From: Hyphomicrobiales bacterium | GTDB lineage: Bacteria > Pseudomonadota > Alphaproteobacteria > Rhizobiales > Rhizobiaceae | Direction of reading: 5' to 3' | Assembly (NCBI GenBank): GCA_015654965.1 | Contig: JAATGD010000149.1 | Coordinates: 1 to 7,830, forward strand | Length of the DNA stretch: 7,830 bases | Shown: in pieces, positions 1 to 5,626 of the stretch | How the letters are laid out: each line of letters opens with the position of its first letter | Numbering within the stretch: the first letter of the stretch is position 1 | Notes under the pieces: model-generated | The model's database searches: none | Told to the model about the DNA's origin: nothing | The model's input: the letters and a program-made list of their open reading frames with translations, nothing else | Translations under genes and position numbers: made by a program

Positions 1-10
1 CGTCAAGCAT
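1..10 (-). CDS. znuB: Start of znuB, zinc ABC transporter permease (partial, runs off left edge)
   Basis: Reading the minus strand, an ATG lies at 10-8 and the next codons are CTT and GAC (Met-Leu-Asp). It overlaps the end of znuC in the eight bases ATGCTTGA, a typical translational-coupling overlap. A good ribosome binding site, AGAAGGAAG, sits eight bases before this ATG, inside the end of znuC. In related bacteria znuB directly follows znuC and encodes the membrane permease through which zinc enters the cytoplasm. Only three codons are visible, so identity rests on gene order, the overlap and the ribosome binding site, not on protein similarity. Confidence 0.55.
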
Positions 11-908
11 GGGATTTGCTTCCTTCTGCCTGTTCATGCGTGTGAACGACACCATGCTCATGCTCATGCTCGTGCTCGTGCTCATGCTCATGCTCGTGAT
101 GGTGGCCGTCTTCCGCGTGGCAATGTTGCGTCACAGAACCGTCGGAATGCAGCACGCGTCCGTCGGGCAAATGGGTGTGATCGTGGCGATGCTCGTAGAC
201 GGCGAGCGGTCCCACGGCGCGGCTTCCGAACAATTGCAGATATTCGGGGCTTGCGGTGACATCGCGCGGGGTGCCACTGCAACAGACATGACCGTTGAGG
301 CAGATGACGCGGTCGGTTGCCGCCATCACGAGATGCAGGTCATGGGAAATCAGCAGCACGCCGCAGCCGGTTTCATCGCGCAAGCGGGCAATCAATTCGT
401 AAAGAGCGGCCTCACCGGCAAAATCCACGCCCTGCACCGGTTCGTCGAGCACCATGAGGTCAGGTTTTCGCGCCAGCGCACGCGCCATCAATGCACGTTG
501 AAATTCCCCGCCCGACAAATGTGCGATTTCCGCTTTGAGTAAATGCGGAATCCCGACCATTTCCAATGCGGCAAGAATTTCGCGTTTGCTTAACGGGCCG
601 GTCAGCGTCAGAAGCCGCTCGACGGACAGCGGCAATGTGCGGTCGATATTGATCTTTTGCGGCACATAGCCGATGCGCAGGCCCGAATGGTGGATGACCT
701 TGCCCTCATCGGGCTTCAATATCCGCAAGGCCATTTTGGCAGCCGTGCTTTTGCCCGCGCCATTGGGACCGATCAGGGTGACGATCTCGCCGCGTTTGAC
801 ATGCAGATCGACATTGCGCACGAGCCAGCGCCCGTCGCGGAAAAGTCCGGCATTTTGCAGTTCGATCAATTGATCCCGCGGCTCTTGCGCGGTCGTTTTG
901 CTGGCCAT
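3..908 (-). CDS. znuC: ZnuC, zinc ABC transporter ATP-binding protein
   Basis: This is the cytoplasmic ATPase that powers high-affinity zinc import through ZnuB, with ZnuA as the periplasmic zinc receptor. All nucleotide-binding motifs of a working ABC ATPase are present: Walker A GPNGAGKS (47-54), Q-loop Gln84, signature LSGGE (131-135), Walker B LMVLDE (151-156) and the switch His189. After the ATPase core, from about residue 240, there is a histidine-rich tail with HCH, HHH and a run of alternating His-Glu up to about residue 286. Such tails are common in alphaproteobacterial ZnuC and probably bind zinc. At 301 residues the protein is longer than the roughly 250-residue E. coli type because of this tail. 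It starts at the ATG at 908-906, which has only a weak upstream GGA. It is divergent from znuA, with 313 bp of shared regulatory DNA between them, and its end overlaps the presumed znuB start. Confidence 0.93.
   Translation of the reverse strand: MASKTTAQEPRDQLIELQNAGLFRDGRWLVRNVDLHVKRGEIVTLIGPNGAGKSTAAKMALRILKPDEGKVIHHSGLRIGYVPQKINIDRTLPLSVERLLTLTGPLSKREILAALEMVGIPHLLKAEIAHLSGGEFQRALMARALARKPDLMVLDEPVQGVDFAGEAALYELIARLRDETGCGVLLISHDLHLVMAATDRVICLNGHVCCSGTPRDVTASPEYLQLFGSRAVGPLAVYEHRHDHTHLPDGRVLHSDGSVTQHCHAEDGHHHEHEHEHEHEHEHEHGVVHTHEQAEGSKSHA
53..97. repeat. Hexanucleotide tandem repeat coding for the His-Glu tail of ZnuC
   Basis: Seven consecutive six-base units of the form CRTGCT (CATGCT or CGTGCT) run from 53 to 94, with a decayed unit after them. 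On the coding strand they read GAG-CAT/CAC, giving alternating Glu-His. The unit is six bases, so gain or loss of copies would keep the reading frame and only change tail length. The mix of CAT and CAC codons shows the array is not perfectly homogeneous. Confidence 0.85.
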
Positions 909-960
909 TCGGTTCCGGCTCTCATCGTTCTGTGTACGGGGTCTGTGTATGATCTGTTTC

Positions 961-973
961 TATATATCATAAC
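961..973 (-). promoter_or_regulatory. Weak Zur-like site upstream of znuC
   Basis: On the minus strand this reads GTTAT-GAT-ATATA. The first half matches the GTTAT half-site of the znuA boxes exactly and the second half (ATATA against ATAAC) is degenerate. It lies 53-65 bases upstream of the znuC start codon, a sensible place for an operator, and could also serve as a -10 region (TATGAT or ATATAG). The call depends on the stronger boxes elsewhere in the window. Confidence 0.3.
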
Positions 974-1127
974 CGATCATCCGCCGATTCGGCGCATATC
1001 TATGCACTTTTCAGGCTCGTGGATGAACGTCATATCCTGATTATGAAATATTCTGCCGAAGGTTGAAACGGTGAGCCAGAATGCCGCCGCTCCGCAGTTC
1101 CCCCGTGTGAATTTCTCTAAAAAGGGC

Positions 1128-1156
1128 TTGCCTCGCTTTATGCCAGACGTTATAGC
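1128..1156 (+). promoter_or_regulatory. Candidate znuA promoter
   Basis: A -35-like TTGCCT (1128-1133) and a -10-like TATAGC (1151-1156) are separated by exactly 17 bases, and each matches the sigma-70 consensus at four of six positions. The -10 element lies inside the first Zur-type palindrome, the expected geometry for repression by steric blocking. Transcription would start near 1163, about 60 bases before the znuA ATG. Confidence 0.45.
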
Positions 1157-1162
1157 ATAACG
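1148..1162. promoter_or_regulatory. Zur-type palindrome 1, upstream of znuA
   Basis: CGTTAT-AGC-ATAACG is a perfect inverted repeat with six-base arms and a three-base centre. AT-rich palindromes with GTTAT/ATAAC arms in front of znu genes are the known kind of target for the zinc-responsive Fur-family repressor Zur. The site overlaps the putative -10 element, so zinc-loaded Zur here should shut off znuA. Confidence 0.7.
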
Positions 1163-1168
1163 CAACAG

Positions 1169-1185
1169 ATGTAATAAAATAACAT
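1169..1185. promoter_or_regulatory. Zur-type palindrome 2, upstream of znuA
   Basis: ATGTAATAAAATAACAT has symmetric outer arms (ATGT/ACAT) and inner AT pairs around a three-base centre. Its core GTAAT-AAA-ATAAC differs from the third box in front of the GTPase gene only in the three central bases. Its centre lies 22 bases, about two helical turns, from the centre of palindrome 1, so two repressor dimers could bind on the same face of the DNA. Confidence 0.65.
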
Positions 1186-1221
1186 ATCGGCCTGACGGGC
1201 CGTTCAATCAAGAGAGAAATC

Positions 1222-2274
1222 ATGAAAGTTTTGCGCTCGCTTTTGCTCGCTTCCGTCGTTCTGTCCGGTCTGGGTGGTGTCGCGACCGCCGCTGACCGCG
1301 AAGGCGTTGTCGTTTCCATCAAGCCGCTGCACTCGCTGGTGTCGGCCGTCATGCAAGGCGTGGCGGAGCCGAAACTGATCGTGCAGGGGACAGGCTCGGA
1401 ACATAGCTACAGCCTGAAACCATCGGATGCCGAGGCGATTGAACATGCCAAGGTGATCTTCTGGGCTGGCCCGTCGATGGAGACATTCCTCGACAAGCCG
1501 ATCGACACGCTGGGCGAGGGTGCCAAGGTTGTGGCGCTCGGCGAGGCGGAAGGGCTGACGCGCTTGAAATTCCGCGAAGGCGGACCGTTCGAGGCGCATG
1601 ATCATGGTCATGAGGGCCATGCACATGGCGAGGAAGGCCATTCGCATGAAGGGCATGATCACAAGGAAGCTGGGCACAAGGACGGCGACCACAAGCACGA
1701 TCATGACGAGAAGCCGGGTGAAGAAGCCCATGATCATGGGCATGACCACCATCATGGCGAATATGATCTGCATTTCTGGCTCGACCCTGAAAACGGCAAG
1801 GTGCTGGTCAAGGATATTGCGAAAACCCTGAGCGAAAGCGACCCGGAACACGCAAGCCTTTATGAAAAGAACGCGGCAGACTATGCGGGCAAGCTCGATG
1901 GCCTGACCAAGGATGTGGCGGCGGAGCTTGAGCCGGTCAAGGACAAGCCCTTCATCGTCTTCCACGATGCATATCAGTATTTCGAGAAGCGTTTTGGCGT
2001 GAAGGCGGCAGGTTCGATCACGGTCAGCCCGTAAAAGGCTCCGGGGGCGGCTCGCATCACGCAGATCCACGACAAGGTCAAGGCGCTCGGTGCGACCTGC
2101 GTTTTCTCGGAGCCGCAGTTTGAGCCGAAACTGGTCAAGACCGTTATTGACGGCACGGATGCCAAAACCGGCGTTCTCGACCCGCTTGGCTCGGAATTGA
2201 AAGATGGTCCCGATCTTTACCCGCAGCTGATCCGCAATCTGGCCAATTCGCTCAAAGACTGCCTGTCGAAATAA
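1222..2274 (+). pseudogene. znuA: znuA, periplasmic zinc-binding protein, interrupted by an in-frame TAA at codon 271
   Basis: ZnuA binds zinc in the periplasm and hands it to ZnuB/ZnuC. The first 270 codons (1222-2031) encode a signal peptide (about 1-23, with an ATA cleavage-like motif), an N-terminal lobe, a long His/Asp/Glu-rich loop (about 125-179) and the expected zinc ligands His61 (preceded by Glu60), His184 in DLHFWLDP and His248 in VFHDAYQYF. Codon 271 (2032-2034) is TAA, following VSP. The family usually has Glu here, as in E. coli VNPE, so one G-to-T change (GAA to TAA) would explain it. The frame then stays open with typical ZnuA sequence (ATCVFSEPQF, LDPLGSEL) to the natural TAA at 2272-2274. 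The intact protein would have 349 residues; the truncated product (1222-2034) has 270. The lost 79 residues include Cys293 and Cys346, equivalent to the disulfide pair of E. coli ZnuA, and the last part of the C-terminal lobe. The ATG at 1222 has AGAGAG five bases upstream. A sequencing error is the main alternative. Confidence 0.88.
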
Positions 2275-2304
2275 GCCTTTCGATAGAAACATGTGAAACG
2301 GATT

Positions 2305-2346
2305 GATCCGCCCCGGCATGAACCGGGTCGGATCGCCGCAATTTTA
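2305..2346 (+). terminator. Hairpin terminator downstream of znuA
   Basis: Arms GATCCGCCCCGG (2305-2316) and CCGGGTCGGATC (2323-2334) pair over 12 bases with one mismatch around the loop CATGAA. The stem is GC-rich and an ATTTT stretch follows at 2341-2345 after a short gap. It lies 30 bases past the natural znuA stop. The T tract is short and displaced, so termination may be only partial. Confidence 0.55.
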
Positions 2347-2352
2347 ATTGTG

Positions 2353-2382
2353 CATGCTGTAACTTGCCATGCGGTAACGTGC
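2353..2382. repeat. Tandem 15-bp direct repeat
   Basis: CATGCTGTAACTTGC (2353-2367) is followed directly by CATGCGGTAACGTGC (2368-2382). The two copies match at 13 of 15 positions. The repeat lies in non-coding DNA between the two putative terminators. Its role is unknown; it may be a simple local duplication. Confidence 0.6.
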
Positions 2383-2419
2383 TGTCCGCGTATTCATCCA
2401 ATTCCCATCAGGCGACCAC

Positions 2420-2444
2420 AAAGGCGGAATTTCCGCCTTTTCTT
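2420..2444 (+). terminator. Rho-independent terminator between znuA and the GTPase gene
   Basis: AAAGGCGG (2420-2427) and CCGCCTTT (2433-2440) form a perfect eight-base stem around AATTT, and the T-rich run continues through 2444. Because the stem begins with A and ends with T, it could stop transcription in either direction. It isolates the znuA transcript from the GTPase gene, which therefore needs its own promoter. Confidence 0.7.
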
Positions 2445-2453
2445 ATCCGTAAA

Positions 2454-2472
2454 AATGTAATGATATAACATT
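2454..2472. promoter_or_regulatory. Zur-type palindrome 3, upstream of the CobW-like GTPase gene
   Basis: AATGTAATGATATAACATT is an inverted repeat of the form AATGT-N-AT-N3-AT-N-ACATT, with all outer arm bases paired. Its core GTAAT-GAT-ATAAC matches palindrome 2 of znuA except at the centre. It ends 19 bases before the GTPase start codon and contains a TATAAC stretch that could be a -10 element, so a bound repressor would block the promoter. It links this gene to the same regulator as znuA. Confidence 0.7.
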
Positions 2473-2491
2473 AATATAAAGGACCGATGCC

Positions 2492-3727
2492 ATGAGAGAT
2501 CAAATCATGCGAAATCAAACCATGCGAAAACGGCTTCCCGTCACAGTCCTTTCCGGTTTCCTCGGGGCCGGAAAGACCACGCTTCTCAATCATGTTCTCA
2601 ACAATCGCGATGGTCGCCGTGTGGCGGTGATCGTCAACGACATGAGCGAGGTCAATATCGATGCGGCACTTGTGCGCGAGGGCGGTGCCGGTCTTTCCCG
2701 CACCGAGGAACAACTGGTGGAAATGACCAATGGCTGCATCTGCTGCACATTGCGTGACGATCTCCTGAAAGAAGTGAACCAGCTGGCGGCACAGGGGCGG
2801 TTCGATTACCTGCTCATCGAAGGAACCGGCATTGCCGAGCCGCTGCCGGTGGCCGCCACCTTCGAGTTTCGCGACGAGAAGGGAGAAAGCCTGTCGGATG
2901 TTGCCCGCCTCGATACGATGGTGACGGTGGTCGATGCCGCCAATCTTCTCAAAGATTATGCTTCCAGCGATTTCTTGCGTGATCGGGGCGAGTCACTGGG
3001 TGAAGAGGACGAGCGCACGCTGGTCGATCTTCTGGTCGAGCAGATCGAATTTGCCGATGTGGTGGTGCTCAACAAAGTGTCTACCGCTTCCGCCTCAGAA
3101 CTTGATCTTGCGCGCAAGGTCATCCGCTCGCTCAATCCTGATGCGCGCATCGAAGAGGTGGATTTTGGCAATGTGCCGCTCGATGCCATCCTCGACACGA
3201 AGCGGTTCGATTTCAACAAGGCGCATGAGCATCCGCTCTGGTACAAGGAACTTTACGGTTTTTCCAATCACGTGCCGGAGACGGAAGAATATGGCGTGCG
3301 CTCCTTTGTGTATCGCGCGCGGCGTCCTTTCGATCCGGCGCGCTTCCAGCGCTTTATCGATAAAAGCTGGCCAGGCGTGGTGCGGGCCAAGGGGTTTTTC
3401 TGGCTGGCGACACGGCCTGATTTCGTGGGCGAGATCAGTCAGGCGGGCGCGCTCGTGCGCACCCACAAGCGCGGACGCTGGTGGTCGGCGGTGCCGAAAA
3501 GCTATTGGCCTGCGGAGCCGGAATGGCAGCAGGCGATGGAGCCTTATCTCGACCTTGTATGGGGGGATCGCCGTCAGGAGATCGTCTTTATCGGCATCGA
3601 TCCGATGCGCGAAAAAGACCTTAGCGCGGAACTCGACAAATGTCTGGTCGAAGACGAGACATTTGCGCCCGAACGCTGGTCGCGTCTCCCCGATCCATTC
3701 ACCGCTTGGCCTTTAGCGGCTAATTGA
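2492..3727 (+). CDS. COG0523/CobW-family GTPase, putative zinc chaperone (ZigA/YciC-like)
   Basis: This 411-residue protein belongs to the G3E GTPase family (CobW, YjiA, YciC, ZigA, ZNG1), whose members use GTP to deliver or handle metals. Visible motifs are the Walker A GFLGAGKT (22-29), the metal-binding CxCC motif NGCICC with Cys82, Cys84 and Cys85, the switch region LLIEGTGIAEP (107-117), VVDAAN (146-151) and a guanine-specificity motif NKVS (194-197) in place of the usual NKxD. The C-terminal CobW domain covers about residues 265-400. A Zur-type box just upstream and a neighbouring znuA argue for a zinc role rather than cobalamin synthesis. It starts at the ATG at 2492, with AAAGGA about nine bases upstream. 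In-frame ATGs at 2507 and 2522 are possible but have no comparable ribosome binding site, and the first ten residues are not needed by the fold. Its stop overlaps the convergent ABC exporter gene. Confidence 0.88.
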   Translation: MRDQIMRNQTMRKRLPVTVLSGFLGAGKTTLLNHVLNNRDGRRVAVIVNDMSEVNIDAALVREGGAGLSRTEEQLVEMTNGCICCTLRDDLLKEVNQLAAQGRFDYLLIEGTGIAEPLPVAATFEFRDEKGESLSDVARLDTMVTVVDAANLLKDYASSDFLRDRGESLGEEDERTLVDLLVEQIEFADVVVLNKVSTASASELDLARKVIRSLNPDARIEEVDFGNVPLDAILDTKRFDFNKAHEHPLWYKELYGFSNHVPETEEYGVRSFVYRARRPFDPARFQRFIDKSWPGVVRAKGFFWLATRPDFVGEISQAGALVRTHKRGRWWSAVPKSYWPAEPEWQQAMEPYLDLVWGDRRQEIVFIGIDPMREKDLSAELDKCLVEDETFAPERWSRLPDPFTAWPLAAN

Positions 3728-5465
3728 TCGAACCGGTCACGGACTGCGCCTGCGCCATCTGTAGCCGCCGATAGCGCCCTTCCGGCCTTGCGATCAGTTC
3801 GGCATGGGTTCCCTGTTCGGCAATCCGACCGCCTTCCACCACCAGAATGCGGTCGGCATTGGCAATGGTTGCAAGCCGGTGGGCGATGACCAGCGTCGTG
3901 CGGCCTTCCGACAATTCGGAGAGCGATTGCTGGATGGCGCGCTCGGTTTCGGTGTCGAGCGCGGAGGTTGCCTCATCGAGAATGAGGATCGGCGGATTTT
4001 TGAGGAAAATGCGGGCAATCGCCAGACGCTGTTTCTGTCCGCCCGACATTTTCACACCACGCTCGCCAATCACCGTATCAAGCCCGTCGGGCAGGGCTGC
4101 GATGACCTGATCGAGCCTTGCGCGGCGTGCCGCTTCAAGAATTTCCGCTTCTGTTGCTTCCAGTCGTCCATAGGCGATGTTTTCGCGAATGGTGCCGGCA
4201 AACAGAAACACGTCCTGCTGCACGATACCGATATTGGAGCGCAAGGATTTCAGCGTCAGATCGCGAATATCGATGCCGTCGATCATGATCGCTCCGCCTG
4301 TCGTTTCGTAAAAGCGCGGCAGCAGCGAGCAGATCGTCGTCTTGCCCGCGCCTGACGGGCCGACAAGGGCAATGGTTTCGCCCGCGCGGATGGATATATC
4401 AAGACCATCGACAATAGGGCGTTGGGTATTATAGCCAAAGCTGACATTGCAATAGTCGATGTCGCCCTTCAGGCGCTCGACAGTTTTTGCGCCCGCACGG
4501 TCGGCAATATCGGGGCGCGTGTCGAGAAACTGCGTATAGCGCTGAAAACCGGCAATGCCTTTTGGATAGGTTTCGATGATCGAATTGATCTTGTCGATGG
4601 GGCGGAAGAAGACATTGACCAGCAGCAGAAAGCCGACAAAGCCGCCTGCGCTCAAGCCCCCATGCACCACGAACCATGCGCCCGCCAGCATCACGACGAC
4701 CTGCACGAAGCGCATGGAAAGATAGGACAGCGACATGGAAGCCGCCATCACCTTATAGGCTTCGAGCTTGGTGGTGAGGTAGTTGCGGTTGCTTTCGGCA
4801 AAGAGTTCTCGTTCGTGGTCCTCATTGGTGAAAGCCTGCACCACGCGGATGCCGCCGACATTCTCCTCGATGCGGGCGTTGAACTCGCCAACCCTTCCAT
4901 AAAGCGCGCGCCACGTGGTCGTCATGCGCTTGCCGTAAAAAGTGGTGACAAAAGCGGTGATCGGAACAATCGTCACGGTGATAAGCGCCAGCGGCATATG
5001 CGACCACATCATGAGCGCAAAAGCGCCAAACAGCGTCATGATGGCGATGAAGAGATCTTCGGGACCGTGATGGGCGACTTCGCCGATTTCCTCAAGGTCC
5101 TTGGTCAGCCGTCCGACGATATGGCCGGTCTTCTGGTTGTCGAAAAATCCAAAAGACAGTTTTTGCAGATGATCGAAAGCCTTTCTGCGCATTTCCGTCT
5201 CGATCCTGATCCCCAGCATATGCCCCCAATAGGTGACGATCACCTGAAGGCCCGCATTCATGAGATAGATCACAAGCAGCCCCACGGATGCCAGGGCGAT
5301 CATGCCGAGCTGGTTGGTCGGAAGCAGCTTGTCGATGAAGAGCGTGACCGCAACAGGAAAAGCGAGTTCCAGCAGGCCCGCCACCACGGCGGAGGAAAAA
5401 TCGAGTGCGAACAGTCGTTTATGAGGGCTGTAGTAAACAGCGAAACGCTTGAGGAGATCATTCAT
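3720..5465 (-). CDS. ABC exporter, fused membrane and ATPase domains (MsbA/LmrA-like half-transporter)
   Basis: At 581 residues this is the usual length for an ABC half-transporter that works as a homodimer in the inner membrane. Residues about 1-310 form the transmembrane domain, with hydrophobic helices near 20-45, 55-78, 135-155, 158-178, 245-268 and 272-290 and coupling-helix sequence around 98-125. The ATPase domain follows: aromatic A-loop Tyr345, Walker A GPSGAGKTT (369-377), Q-loop Gln417, signature MSGGQKQR (473-480), Walker B ILILDE (493-498) and switch His529. All catalytic residues are intact. The substrate cannot be read from sequence; lipids, drugs and other hydrophobic compounds are typical for the group, and calling it the essential lipid A flippase MsbA would be unsafe. 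The start at 5465-5463 has no good ribosome binding site. The dehydrogenase gene ends 161 bp upstream on the same strand, so co-transcription is possible. Confidence 0.92.
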   Translation of the reverse strand: MNDLLKRFAVYYSPHKRLFALDFSSAVVAGLLELAFPVAVTLFIDKLLPTNQLGMIALASVGLLVIYLMNAGLQVIVTYWGHMLGIRIETEMRRKAFDHLQKLSFGFFDNQKTGHIVGRLTKDLEEIGEVAHHGPEDLFIAIMTLFGAFALMMWSHMPLALITVTIVPITAFVTTFYGKRMTTTWRALYGRVGEFNARIEENVGGIRVVQAFTNEDHERELFAESNRNYLTTKLEAYKVMAASMSLSYLSMRFVQVVVMLAGAWFVVHGGLSAGGFVGFLLLVNVFFRPIDKINSIIETYPKGIAGFQRYTQFLDTRPDIADRAGAKTVERLKGDIDYCNVSFGYNTQRPIVDGLDISIRAGETIALVGPSGAGKTTICSLLPRFYETTGGAIMIDGIDIRDLTLKSLRSNIGIVQQDVFLFAGTIRENIAYGRLEATEAEILEAARRARLDQVIAALPDGLDTVIGERGVKMSGGQKQRLAIARIFLKNPPILILDEATSALDTETERAIQQSLSELSEGRTTLVIAHRLATIANADRILVVEGGRIAEQGTHAELIARPEGRYRRLQMAQAQSVTGSIN

Positions 5466-5626
5466 GACGGAATAAAAAGCCGTGGCGAAACAGGGAAGGG
5501 GATATGTGGGTCAAATCCGGAGACCGGATTTTAGCCTTCATCTTGGACGAAGACAGGCACTATCATTATTATCCTTCGCCTGTCCAGCAATGGACTGCTA
5601 TTCCTGCATCCTGCAAACATCTGATT
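5466..5626. other. Spacer between the dehydrogenase and ABC exporter genes, with hairpins
   Basis: This 161-bp stretch holds a perfect inverted repeat, AAATCCGG-AGA-CCGGATTT, at 5513-5531, and a looser pair GACAGGC/GCCTGTC at 5552-5558 and 5578-5584 with a 19-base loop. Either could end the dehydrogenase transcript or form part of the exporter leader. No clear promoter or small gene is seen. Confidence 0.4.
5513..5531. repeat. Perfect inverted repeat with 8-base arms
   Basis: AAATCCGG and CCGGATTT flank a three-base centre. On the plus strand it is followed by a short TTTT-like run, but no plus-strand gene ends nearby. On the minus strand, where both neighbouring genes lie, it is preceded by A residues and has no T tract after it. 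It begins 48 bases upstream of the exporter start, so it may be a weak terminator of the dehydrogenase transcript or an operator for the exporter. Confidence 0.45.

Larger units (their letters stand above)
909..1221. promoter_or_regulatory. Divergent znuC/znuA regulatory region
   Basis: These 313 bp separate the divergent znuC and znuA starts and hold no credible gene. The znuA-proximal end (1128-1216) has a promoter-like pair, two Zur-type palindromes and an AGAGAG ribosome binding site at 1211-1216. The znuC-proximal end has an AT-rich segment at 961-973 with one good Zur half-site (ATAAC). A 13-base palindrome, CGCCGA-T-TCGGCG, lies at 982-994 and has no clear role. Nothing else recognisable is seen between about 1000 and 1125. 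Confidence 0.7.

Noticed and set aside
53..97. Possible CRISPR-like or intergenic short-repeat array
   Set aside because: The units are six bases with no spacers and lie in frame inside znuC, so this is a coding tandem repeat.
9..542. 177-codon plus-strand frame opposite znuC
   Set aside because: The Met-Leu-Val run is only the complement of the His-Glu repeat, and znuC motifs are all on the other strand.
2032..2034. Programmed stop-codon readthrough or selenocysteine in znuA
   Set aside because: The codon is TAA, not TGA, and the family has no known readthrough. A nonsense mutation or sequencing error is simpler.
1204..2319. Long 371-codon minus-strand open frame opposite znuA
   Set aside because: It is the shadow of the GC-rich znuA coding frame. 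It has low-complexity Met/Val-rich sequence opposite the His codons and matches no family I know.
2934..3716. 260-codon second plus-strand frame inside the GTPase gene
   Set aside because: It is Arg/Ser/Trp-rich, typical of a shifted frame, and lies entirely inside a well-supported G3E GTPase.
4422..5534. 370-codon plus-strand open frame opposite the ABC exporter
   Set aside because: The minus strand encodes an ABC exporter with every motif in order. The plus-strand product is His/Asp-rich shadow sequence without recognisable domains.
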